Below the pieces are notes generated by a model. The model saw only the letters and a program-made list of their open reading frames with translations, searched no databases and was not told where the DNA came from. Positions 16,578 to 25,387 of a stretch of DNA of 64,000 bases are shown piece after piece (position 1 is the first letter of the stretch; each line of letters starts with the position of its first letter). This stretch comes from Paraburkholderia sabiae (lineage in GTDB: Bacteria; Pseudomonadota; Gammaproteobacteria; Burkholderiales; Burkholderiaceae). Location of the stretch: contig NZ_CP125296.1 in the NCBI RefSeq assembly GCF_030412785.1, positions 1,984,001 through 2,048,000 on the forward strand. The letters are read 5' to 3'. The position numbers and the translations under genes are program-made.

Positions 16578-17640
16578 TGCGCGGCCTTTCAAGTTCGCGC
16601 AAATCCACGCTACGCCCTTCACGCGCAGACAGATATGTCGCTTCGACAAGCGCGAGCGTGCGCAGATTATCGCGGCCGCTAGTCGCGGGTTCGCGTCCGC
16701 TGCGCAAACAGTCGATCCAGTGCGACTGGATATTCAGCACGCTGCCCTGAATCGCTTGCCACGGCGAACTCATCCACGACAACGCGGGTGGCGTTGCATC
16801 GCGTATCTCAGTGCCCGTTGCTGCATGAATCTGCAACTGATAATCCGCCATCAATCGCAACGTACCCGCCGAACCGTCCACTTCAATCAGCGTCTGCGGA
16901 AACAGCTCATGCGGCAAGCGCGTCGCATAGCTGCAATCGACGATGCTGTTCACACCGCTTTCGTGACACAACATGATCGTCGCGACATCTTCACCCTTGA
17001 TAGCCGCATTGACGCGCGACGTGCTCGCCGTCACGCGCGTCGCATCGCCGAACAGAAAGCGCGCGATATCGAGAATATGTATGCCGAGATCTTCGACGAT
17101 AAAGCGCTCGCCTTCTGCCAGATAAGGCTGCCCGCTGAACACATCGAACGCCGAGCGAAACGACACACGGCCCCAGAACGGCGTGCCAATCAACCCTGAC
17201 TCCAAGGCCGCGCCGACAGCCTGAATCGCGCTTTGCCAGCGGAAGTTTTCGTGCACCATCAGCGGCACGTTCGCTTCCTTGCATGCCGAAACCATCGCGC
17301 GCGCATCGTCGAGCGTGCGCGCGAACGGCTTCTGGCAAATCGTTGCAACGCCATGAGACGCCGCGAGTTCAACGAGCGCGCGATGACTCGCAACCGTCGT
17401 CGCGATGTCGACGAAATCGAGGCGTTCTTCGCGGAACATCTCGGCAGCATCGGTGTAAAGACGCTCGATACCGAACTCGCGGCCCGCAGCATGCAAACGC
17501 GCTTCGTCCGCATCGCACAGCGCGACGATCTTCGCGCGTTCGATATCGCGCCACGCATGCAGATGATTGCGCGCGAAAAATCCACAGCCGATCAGCGCGC
17601 CGTGATAAGTCTCGCGATCCCGAAGCGTCGATACGCTCAT
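16570..17640 (-). CDS. apsD: D-apiose dehydrogenase (Gfo/Idh/MocA family)
   Basis: 356 residues. The N-terminal Rossmann motif GCGFFARNHLHAW (residues about 18-30), CQKPF in place of the usual EKP, and EDLGIHILDIARFLFGD with the catalytic-type Asp/His are all visible. Family members oxidise sugars with NAD(P). Followed directly by a lactonase gene and preceded by a sugar ABC permease, this matches ApsD, which converts D-apiose to D-apionolactone. The gap to the permease gene is three bases, so it belongs to the importer operon. Confidence 0.85.
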   Translation of the reverse strand: MSVSTLRDRETYHGALIGCGFFARNHLHAWRDIERAKIVALCDADEARLHAAGREFGIERLYTDAAEMFREERLDFVDIATTVASHRALVELAASHGVATICQKPFARTLDDARAMVSACKEANVPLMVHENFRWQSAIQAVGAALESGLIGTPFWGRVSFRSAFDVFSGQPYLAEGERFIVEDLGIHILDIARFLFGDATRVTASTSRVNAAIKGEDVATIMLCHESGVNSIVDCSYATRLPHELFPQTLIEVDGSAGTLRLMADYQLQIHAATGTEIRDATPPALSWMSSPWQAIQGSVLNIQSHWIDCLRSGREPATSGRDNLRTLALVEATYLSAREGRSVDLRELERPRNE

Positions 17641-17643
17641 CGT

Positions 17644-18711
17644 TCACGCTCCCGTCGCGGCCTGTTTCTGCAGCGCGAAGCGTTGCTGCACGCGGCGCTG
17701 AATCTGATCGACGACGACAGCAGCCACGATCACCACGCCCTTGATGACCGTCTGCCAGAACGAGCTGACGCCCATCATCACGAGGCCATCGGACAGAATG
17801 CCGATCACGAACGCACCAATGATCGTGCCGCCGATCTTGCCGCGCCCGCCCGACATCGACGTACCGCCGAGCACGGCTGCCGCGATTGCGTTGAGTTCGA
17901 AGGTTTCGCCGCTCATCGGATGCGATGCGACCAGTTCGGACGAGATGATCAGCCCGACAATCGCCGCGCACAATCCCGAGAACATATAGACGAACATCTT
18001 CACGCGGTTCACGCGCACGCCGGAGAGTTGCGCCGCGCGCTCGTTGCTGCCGATCGCGTAGATCTGCCGCCCGAGCGGCGTGCGTCCCGCGATGTAAGCG
18101 GCAATCGCGCCCACTACGACGAGCAGCCAGATCGTCAACGGAATGCCGAGGATCGACGCGCTGCCGAGTATCGGGAAACCCGTCGTGCCGTAGTCGGGAT
18201 TGCCCGTCAGGTTCGGAAACGTCTCGCCACCCGACGACAGCAACGCCGCGCCGCGCGCGATATACAAGGTGCCGAGCGTCGCGATGAACGGCGCAACGTT
18301 CAGACGAGTAATCAGCAAGCCGTTGATTGCACCTACGGCTACGCCCGTCAGCAGCGCGGCTACGATCGTTTCGGGCACGCTCAGATACAGCGTGTATTGA
18401 TCGCCGATGGGAATGCCATGCAGGATCAGCCCGCCCGCCACCATGCCGGACAAGCCGACGATCGAGCCGACAGAAAGATCGATGCCGCCCGCGACGATCA
18501 CAAAGGTCATGCCGATCGCGAGGAACGCATTCAGCGCGACGTGCCGCGACATGATCAGCAGATTTTCGATGCTCAGAAAGTTGTGCGCGGCGAACGAGAA
18601 AAAGATCGCCACGGCAAAGAGCGCGATGAACGTGCGCAATTTGAGCAGCAGCAGAAGCGGTGCTTCGCCGAGGCTCGCGCCCGGTGCTTCGCCCTTGATA
18701 GCCATCGTCAT
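17644..18711 (-). CDS. Sugar ABC transporter permease (ribose/apiose type)
   Basis: 355 residues with eight to ten hydrophobic helices and the BPD_transp_2 hallmarks IVAGGIDLSVGSIVGLSG and NAIAAAVLGGTSMSGGRG. This is the membrane subunit of a CUT2-class importer. It is the only permease in the operon, so it should form a homodimer. It lies 46 bases after the ATPase gene and three bases before apsD. Confidence 0.92.
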   Translation of the reverse strand: MTMAIKGEAPGASLGEAPLLLLLKLRTFIALFAVAIFFSFAAHNFLSIENLLIMSRHVALNAFLAIGMTFVIVAGGIDLSVGSIVGLSGMVAGGLILHGIPIGDQYTLYLSVPETIVAALLTGVAVGAINGLLITRLNVAPFIATLGTLYIARGAALLSSGGETFPNLTGNPDYGTTGFPILGSASILGIPLTIWLLVVVGAIAAYIAGRTPLGRQIYAIGSNERAAQLSGVRVNRVKMFVYMFSGLCAAIVGLIISSELVASHPMSGETFELNAIAAAVLGGTSMSGGRGKIGGTIIGAFVIGILSDGLVMMGVSSFWQTVIKGVVIVAAVVVDQIQRRVQQRFALQKQAATGA

Positions 18712-18757
18712 GAATTATCTCCAGTGTGTTGCTGGATCAGCTTTGAAACGCGCCGCG

Positions 18758-20314
18758 TCAGGCTGCGGCGCGTTGATCGGGTAGCGCCGTGCGGTGGCCG
18801 ACGGCAGAGGCCGCGACGAGCGCATCCTGGGTCGCTTCGGAAGCGTCGAACTCAGCCGTCACGCGTCCGTTCGACATCACGAGAATGCGGTCCGACAGCG
18901 CCATCACTTCTTCGAGATCGGACGTCACGAACAGAATGCCGAGTCCCTTCACCGCGAGATCGCGCATCACCTTGAAGATGTCGGCCTTCGCGCCGACGTC
19001 GATGCCGCGGCTCGGCTCGTCCATCAGCAGCACTTTCGGCGTCGTCATCAGTGCGCGCGCGATGATCACCTTCTGCTGGTTACCGCCCGACAGCGAACTC
19101 ACGGGCAACCGCCAGTCAGCGACCTTGATCGCGAGATCGCGGATGTATTGCGTGATCGAACGCTGTTCGCGCTGCGTGCTGATATGAAACGCGCGCGCGA
19201 AGTCGGCGAGACTGGAGATCGTCATGTTGTCGCCGATCGAGAGAATCGGCAGCAACGCGTCGGCTTTACGATCTTCGGGAATCAGTGCGAGTCCTTCAGC
19301 GACGCGCCGCGCAATCGGCTTGCCAGCGAGCGGTTTGCCGTCCAGCACGATATCGCCCGTCGCGAGCGAATGGCAGCCGAGTATGCATTCGAACAGTTCG
19401 GAACGCCCCGCGCCCATCAGCCCGTAAATGCCGACGATCTCGCCTGCATGCAGCGACAGCGACACGTGATCGACCAGCAGTCCGCTGCCCTTGCGCGGCA
19501 GGCACACGTCGCGCACCGTCAGCACTTCGGCGCCGCGCTCGTGACCGATCGGCCGCGAAAAATCCTTCGTGTCGCGGCCGACCATCTGACGCACGATCCA
19601 AGGCACGTCGACTTGCGTCATCGGCTGATTGCCGGTGATGCGTCCGTCGCGCAGCACGGTGATGTAATCGCCTATTCGAACCAGTTCTTCGAGCCGGTGC
19701 GAGATATAAACGATTGCGACGCCATGCGCCTTCAGATCCGCGATCACCTGAAACAGCACTTCGACTTCGGCCGCGCTTAGCGCCGAAGTCGGTTCGTCGA
19801 GAATCAGCACGCGTGCATCGTGCGCGAGCGCCTTCGCGATTTCGACGAGTTGCTGCTGACCGATGCGCAAATCTTCGACGAGCGTATCCGGGCTCACATC
19901 CAGTTCGAGACGTTTGAGCAGTTCGCGCACCTTGCGCCGCTGCGCATCGGCATCGATATCGATACCTGCACGCGTGATTTCATGCGCGATGAACACGTTC
20001 TCGGCGATCGTCAGATTCGGGAACAGATTCAGTTCCTGAAACACGATGCCGATACCATGCCGCAACGCGTCCGCGCTGCTCGTCAACTCGATCGGCTTGC
20101 CGTCGAGCAGCAGACGGCCCGTGCTCGGCTGTTCCGCGCCAGCGATGATCTTCATCAGCGTCGACTTGCCTGCGCCGTTCTCGCCGACCAGCACGTTGAC
20201 AGCTGCGCGCCGCACCGCGAAGTTGACTTCCTTCAACGCGACCGTGCCCGGATACACCTTCGTCACGCCTTCGACGTGAAGGATCACGTCGTCCACGTCT
20301 GCGGTCTCGCTCAT
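18758..20314 (-). CDS. Sugar ABC transporter ATP-binding protein (CUT2 class)
   Basis: 518 residues carrying two nucleotide-binding domains. The first has Walker [10 protein letters not shown], signature LRIGQQQLVEIAKAL and Walker B VLILDEPTSAL. The second has a degenerate Walker A (GLMGAGRSE) but a good signature, [15 protein letters not shown]. The ATG at 20314 overlaps the DUF2291 stop in the form ATGA, so upstream in-frame codons were rejected as start. It energises import through the neighbouring permease, in an operon that also encodes ApsD and ApnL. D-apiose is therefore the likely substrate. Confidence 0.92.
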   Translation of the reverse strand: MSETADVDDVILHVEGVTKVYPGTVALKEVNFAVRRAAVNVLVGENGAGKSTLMKIIAGAEQPSTGRLLLDGKPIELTSSADALRHGIGIVFQELNLFPNLTIAENVFIAHEITRAGIDIDADAQRRKVRELLKRLELDVSPDTLVEDLRIGQQQLVEIAKALAHDARVLILDEPTSALSAAEVEVLFQVIADLKAHGVAIVYISHRLEELVRIGDYITVLRDGRITGNQPMTQVDVPWIVRQMVGRDTKDFSRPIGHERGAEVLTVRDVCLPRKGSGLLVDHVSLSLHAGEIVGIYGLMGAGRSELFECILGCHSLATGDIVLDGKPLAGKPIARRVAEGLALIPEDRKADALLPILSIGDNMTISSLADFARAFHISTQREQRSITQYIRDLAIKVADWRLPVSSLSGGNQQKVIIARALMTTPKVLLMDEPSRGIDVGAKADIFKVMRDLAVKGLGILFVTSDLEEVMALSDRILVMSNGRVTAEFDASEATQDALVAASAVGHRTALPDQRAAA

Positions 20315-20970
20315 GACTTGCCTCCGAGCGCGACGGCAAGCGGCACGATCTCCGGCTGATCCGCCGACGAATCGTATGAGAACGTGCCCGTCACGGTGAC
20401 AGGCTTGCCTTTGAGCGCATCGCGCGGCAGCGGCTTCATCACGTGCGTGGCCGCGTAGCTGTTCAGCGCGGTGCCGAACTGCGCGTATTCGATCTGATTG
20501 CGAAAGCTCGTGAAGGAAATGAAGTCGAGCGTATCGCGCAACGTGGTGCCGAGCACAGTCGGACCGATATCGACGATCACATCGGCCTTGCCGTCTCCGT
20601 CGATATCGACGCCCACCGTGCCCTGGCTCGATTGCGTGTCGACGTCGACGATCGTGCCGTGCAGCTTCGTCGGGAAATTCCACGGCGCGCCGTCGTCCTT
20701 GCCGCGATAGCCGTATTTCTTGCCCGCCGCGTCGGGGTCCGCCTTGATCGCGTCGCGCAACGTCGCGTAGTCGGTCGCGCGTTTTTCGACGTCGGGCACG
20801 ATCTTCGTGCTCCACATCGACGCGACCATCGCGTTCGGATCGTAGCCCGCCGACGCATACGCATCGCGCGGGTTCTTCGACGACTGTGCGTCGTGTTTGA
20901 CCAGCTTGCAGCCTTGCAACGCCCCGCTCGAGGCAATCAACGCGATCGCCGCGTACATGCAACCTCTCAT
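20311..20970 (-). CDS. DUF2291 lipoprotein of the sugar ABC operon
   Basis: 219 residues starting MRGCMYAAIALIASSGALQGCK. The LQGC lipobox predicts a lipoprotein anchored at about residue 21. The body matches the DUF2291 family (TVGVDIDGDGKADVIVDIGP), a periplasmic family that is regularly encoded in CUT2 sugar-importer operons but has no settled role. The gene lies between the binding protein and the ATPase and overlaps the ATPase start by four bases. It may help assemble or dock the transporter. Confidence 0.85.
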   Translation of the reverse strand: MRGCMYAAIALIASSGALQGCKLVKHDAQSSKNPRDAYASAGYDPNAMVASMWSTKIVPDVEKRATDYATLRDAIKADPDAAGKKYGYRGKDDGAPWNFPTKLHGTIVDVDTQSSQGTVGVDIDGDGKADVIVDIGPTVLGTTLRDTLDFISFTSFRNQIEYAQFGTALNSYAATHVMKPLPRDALKGKPVTVTGTFSYDSSADQPEIVPLAVALGGKS

Positions 20971-21032
20971 GGATGACCTCTCGGTACGCCGGATGAGAAA
21001 ACTGATGCGTGGTGCAGACGGTAACGCATGAG

Positions 21033-21057
21033 AAGGAGATGCGCGCGGCATCTCCTT
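21033..21057. promoter_or_regulatory. Intercistronic hairpin after the binding-protein gene
   Basis: A perfect 10-bp stem (AAGGAGATGC with GCATCTCCTT) around a five-base loop lies between the binding-protein stop and the DUF2291 start, with no T-run. Such hairpins commonly stabilise the 3' end of binding-protein mRNA and make it more abundant than the rest of the operon. Confidence 0.6.
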
Positions 21058-21073
21058 GTCACGACGTTGTACG

Positions 21074-22084
<1,011 letters not shown>

Positions 22085-22110
22085 CTATTACCGACTCATC
22101 ACATGTGCCG

Positions 22111-22129
22111 TCATGATGTCATCATACCA
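22111..22129. promoter_or_regulatory. Third candidate FCD operator, before the apiose importer operon
   Basis: On the minus strand this reads TGGTATGATGACATCATGA. Its left half closely matches the two other sites (TGGTGTRATGA), while its right end is ATGA instead of ACCA. It also contains the perfect palindrome ATGATGTCATCAT. It lies 99 bases before the importer operon. Confidence 0.4.
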
Positions 22130-22198
22130 GCTAGCATCTACTCGACAAGGAGAATCGCGCCAGGGTTTTCGCCTAGCGCTGTTTGTTGGTGCGGCGCT

Positions 22199-23134
22199 TT
22201 ACGCGAGTGCTGGCGCCGCCAGCTTGCGATCACTGGCGAGCGGACTGCCGACCACTCGCACCATCATCAGCAACAGATGATTGACGGGCGTCGCGATGCC
22301 CAGGGCCGCGCCGCGTCGAACGATATGACCATTCAGATGTTCGATTTCGCTGGGCCGGTTCGCCGCGATGTCGTGGGCAGTCGATGAATATTGGCCTGCC
22401 GGGATCGTCGCCATGATTCGCGCGACCGTCCCGTCCACATCACAGGACACGTTCACGCCGTCCGCGCTCGCCACCGCGATGCATTCCGCCACGATGTCGC
22501 GCATGGCCGAAGCCACCGACGTTCCGCCGCGTCGGCAAAGCTCGCCGAACGGCACTTGCACGAGCGCAGACACCGCGTTGTAAGCGCAGTTCAACATGAG
22601 CTTTTCCCACAGCGCGCCGCGCACATTCGCGGAGATCGTCGTCGAAATGCCGGCGGCACTGAGCATTTGCGCGAGTCGCTCGCTGGATTGACCGGGCTCG
22701 ACGATCAGATCGCCGCCTCCGTGATGCCGGACGTGACCCGCGCCTTGCATCGCCGATCCGACATAAACGACAGCGGCCAGCACTTCGCGATTGACGATTG
22801 CGCGCACCCGCCCGGCATTGTCGACGCCGTTTTGCAGCGTGACGATCACCGCATCCTCCGACACGTAGGGCTTCATCGAGGCGGCGGCTTCTTCCGTATC
22901 GGTCGACTTGACGCAGAACAGAATCAACTCCGCGTCCGCGACGCCGGACGCGTCGGTGCACGCGTCGACTTGAATGAACTCGTCGAAAGAGGCTGATGCG
23001 AACCGCAGTCCGTCACGCCTGATTACCGATACATGATTCTGCCGCCCAATCAACGTGACGTCGTGCCCTGCTCTGGCGAGCAAGCCTCCCGCAAAGCAGC
23101 CTATCGCGCCAGCACCCATTACCGCTATTTTCAT
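22199..23134 (-). CDS. Ketopantoate reductase family (ApbA/PanE) oxidoreductase
   Basis: 311 residues from ATG 23134 (MKIAVMGAGAIGCFAGGLLARAG), with the NADP Rossmann loop GAGAIG at the very N terminus, CVKSTDTEEAA after strand 4, LQNGVDN and the C-terminal helical catalytic domain (LWEKLMLNCAYNAVSAL). The family reduces 2-ketopantoate in pantothenate synthesis, but many paralogues act on other 2-oxo acids. The gene stands alone between the apiose importer promoter and the effector-like gene, so a paralogue with another substrate is as likely as PanE. Confidence 0.8.
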   Translation of the reverse strand: MKIAVMGAGAIGCFAGGLLARAGHDVTLIGRQNHVSVIRRDGLRFASASFDEFIQVDACTDASGVADAELILFCVKSTDTEEAAASMKPYVSEDAVIVTLQNGVDNAGRVRAIVNREVLAAVVYVGSAMQGAGHVRHHGGGDLIVEPGQSSERLAQMLSAAGISTTISANVRGALWEKLMLNCAYNAVSALVQVPFGELCRRGGTSVASAMRDIVAECIAVASADGVNVSCDVDGTVARIMATIPAGQYSSTAHDIAANRPSEIEHLNGHIVRRGAALGIATPVNHLLLMMVRVVGSPLASDRKLAAPALA

Positions 23135-23522
23135 TTCGACCTCTAGAAATCGGACTGTTTTCGAAGCACGCGTGACGCGCCGTGTCAGGACTTCACGCGT
23201 CATCACCTCTTCACAACACGCAGTCCGGGCGAATATTCCACGCGTCAGTCCATGCGTTCGTGTCGATTAAAAGCGCCGAAGTTATCTTCCGTATTTCCAT
23301 GGCGTAACGAAATGTATCGACGGGCATCGCGCGTTGCGCCCTTGCGTTCACCAAAAATTCATCCGTCCAGCTTCGGTTCAGTCAGCGTTCTTTCGGCCCG
23401 CCGTGCGTTCACATCGGTGTTGCACACAACAATTCGCAGGCAAGCACGGGACAGCCCGACGCCGCTTGCCGATGCCGAAGTCAAAGCGCCGCTTCCGAAA
23501 CTTCAATCACGGAACCCAAGTC
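23135..23522. other. Intergenic region upstream of the effector-like gene
   Basis: About 390 bases between two divergent genes. It should carry both promoters. The only notable element is the TTCG-N16-TTCG pair at 23372-23395; I found no gene or strong hairpin. Confidence 0.5.
23372..23395 (+). promoter_or_regulatory. hrpII-box-like element (TTCG-N16-TTCG)
   Basis: Two TTCG tetramers are separated by exactly 16 bases, 127 bases before the start codon at 23523. This is the layout of the hrpII box recognised by HrpB-type activators before type III secretion genes in Ralstonia. TTCG is common in this genome and I did not find a convincing -10 element at the expected distance, so it may be chance. 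Confidence 0.35.
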
Positions 23523-25241
23523 ATGGCCCCAATCAGAATCACGTCGCGTTCTTCCGTCGATTCAAACGCAAGCACGACGGGAACATCGACGCCGAAGTCG
23601 GGTGAAAGCAGACTGAGCCAGCGCTCGTCGCCGCAATTCGATGCGCTGAGCAAGCGGCCGTCGTCGCCACGGCCGGGACCGAACGAGGCATCGACATCGT
23701 CCGCGCCGATGCGAACGGACAAGCCGCTGCCGTCTGTTCCTCCCAACGAGCCCGCGCCGAAGCCGCCCGCCGCCAGCGCTTCCGGGCAACGTCCCGCGAA
23801 GCCGCTTCCTGCGATTCCCGGCAAACCCGGCAACGTCCATTCGTTCGTGCCGCCGAAGGCCGAATCGGGCGGCGGCTTCGCGCGCTTCGCCAACATGCTC
23901 GGCGCGAACAGAAAGGGCGTGCACGCGGTCGGCCTCGCCAGCAAGAAGCCGATGAACAACATATTGAATGCCGCGTCGTCCAACGAGCACGGCAAGTTTG
24001 CCTACGATGCCGCGCCCGCGACCGAACTCGTCAACGCCGCCGCGTCGGGTTCTACCGCGATGGCCGCGCACAACATCAGCAAGCGCTATGGAAACAAGGT
24101 CAACGACATGCTCGCCGCCGACGTCGCACGTTTTGAAGCGGCGAGCAGCATGGCGGGCACACCGGGCGCGTCGCTCAATCAAGGCCTCGTCAAGCCCAAG
24201 GAACTGACGCCCGCGCAAGAACTTGCATTCAGGCGCAATCCGTCAGTCCCCGAAAATCAGCTAATCACCAAAGACGCCAAAGGCAACTGGCAATACGACA
24301 AGGCCAAACTCACGCGAATCGCCAAAGACACGTCACATCCCGACTCGACACACGCGCGCGATGTCCTCGCGACGATGAGCATCGCGGAAAACAAGGGCAA
24401 ACAGCGACGCGGCGCCGCGCTCGCGACGCTGGGCTCGGGCATCGGCGTGGCCGCGACCACGGCGCAGATCGTCGGCACGCACGGCGCGATTACGCCTGCG
24501 CTGGTGGCCGGGCATGCGGGACTCGGCGGCAAGGAGGCGCTCGAACTGAAAAAGCCCTTCGTCGAAGCGCGGCAAGACATGCGCAATGAGAAGAGCGACG
24601 AGGTACTCCGTCACGTCAATCGACGGATGGACGAACTGCCGCCTTTACCCGCGGATGCACCGATCGGCGCCAAGGCTGGCGCGTATGCCGTAGCCTATGA
24701 AAGCGCGCGCCGCAACGCTGCGCAGCAGAACAATTTCGGCTTCAGGATTCCCGGCAGCATGATCAATGACCGCAAGTCGGCGACAGTCAAATCCGACGCG
24801 CAGGATCTCGCGAACAAACACATCAGCAGCATCGCGCAGAACGGCATAAAGGCCGCGAGCGAAAACAGCCTGACGCAGCTCGGCAGCGTCGACAAGGAAC
24901 TCAATCTCACGAAGTCGCAGCGCGAGAAGCGCGCGATGGAGCACATCAACGGCGACGCCGATCTGAAAGCGGTTCACACGCTTTTGACTGATACGGGCAT
25001 CCCGCGAGGCGAAGCGGCGATGCTGATGTCGAAGATGAGCGAGCATTCGCTGTCCGCGCGCAAGGCCGACGCTGCGCCCGCGCCCGCCAAAGCCACTGCC
25101 GATGCCGATGAAAAACCGCTGACGCCAGCTGAAGAACGCACGAAGATCGCGGACATCATCGGTGAGCCGACGCTTAAGCCGGCCGATCCTGTAAAGGATG
25201 CGGAAGGCAAGATCAAGTCGGGCCTTGCGCTCAGGTCGTGA
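23523..25241 (+). CDS. Ser/Pro-rich hypothetical protein, possible type III effector
   Basis: A 572-residue protein of no recognised family. The first ~60 residues (beginning MAPIRITSRSSVDSNASTTG) are rich in Ser, Thr and Pro. There is no Asp or Glu in the first 12, and Pro3/Ile4 sit at positions favoured in type III secretion signals. Residues 60-120 are Pro-rich (SVPPNEPAPKPPAAS, LPAIPGKPG). The rest is mainly helical and Ala-rich, with one weak hydrophobic stretch (GAALATLGSGIGVAATTAQIV). There is no Sec signal. A hrpII-like box lies 127 bases upstream. No secretion genes or chaperone lie nearby, so the effector reading is an inference. Confidence 0.6.
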   Translation: MAPIRITSRSSVDSNASTTGTSTPKSGESRLSQRSSPQFDALSKRPSSPRPGPNEASTSSAPMRTDKPLPSVPPNEPAPKPPAASASGQRPAKPLPAIPGKPGNVHSFVPPKAESGGGFARFANMLGANRKGVHAVGLASKKPMNNILNAASSNEHGKFAYDAAPATELVNAAASGSTAMAAHNISKRYGNKVNDMLAADVARFEAASSMAGTPGASLNQGLVKPKELTPAQELAFRRNPSVPENQLITKDAKGNWQYDKAKLTRIAKDTSHPDSTHARDVLATMSIAENKGKQRRGAALATLGSGIGVAATTAQIVGTHGAITPALVAGHAGLGGKEALELKKPFVEARQDMRNEKSDEVLRHVNRRMDELPPLPADAPIGAKAGAYAVAYESARRNAAQQNNFGFRIPGSMINDRKSATVKSDAQDLANKHISSIAQNGIKAASENSLTQLGSVDKELNLTKSQREKRAMEHINGDADLKAVHTLLTDTGIPRGEAAMLMSKMSEHSLSARKADAAPAPAKATADADEKPLTPAEERTKIADIIGEPTLKPADPVKDAEGKIKSGLALRS

Positions 25242-25259
25242 ACGCCGAGACGTTGCGTT

Positions 25260-25285
25260 GCATGCGCGTTTTGCATGCGCGTTTT
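25260..25285. repeat. Two tandem copies of a 13-bp unit
   Basis: GCATGCGCGTTTT occurs twice back to back, 18 bases after the stop of the effector-like gene. Each unit starts with the palindrome GCATGC followed by GCG. The role is unknown. Confidence 0.8.
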
Positions 25286-25310
25286 GCAAACATACACATG
25301 CCCTGAAAAC

Positions 25311-25349
25311 AAAAATGCGCCACCCCGGTATCGGGATGGCGCATTTTTT
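25311..25349. terminator. Bidirectional terminator between convergent genes
   Basis: AAAAATGCGCCACCCCG pairs, with one G-U-type mismatch, with the sequence ending CGGGATGGCGCATTTTTT around a short loop. A-run on one side and T-run on the other allow it to end both the effector-like gene (+) and the glycosidase gene (-). Confidence 0.88.
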
Positions 25350-25387
25350 CGTGCGTTGCTACGTGACAGCCTTCCGGCTATCGACGC

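Noticed and set aside
17233..18975. A 580-codon plus-strand open frame opposite apsD and the permease gene
   Set aside because: Low-complexity Arg/Asp/Gln-rich translation with no family motif, antisense to clear genes.
20315..20962. Upstream in-frame extension of the apiose ABC ATPase
   Set aside because: The extension lies inside the DUF2291 gene, carries no motif, and a good start overlaps the DUF2291 stop.
25260..25285. Possible CRISPR-like or attachment-site repeat
   Set aside because: Only two adjacent 13-bp copies with no spacers, integrase or tRNA nearby.
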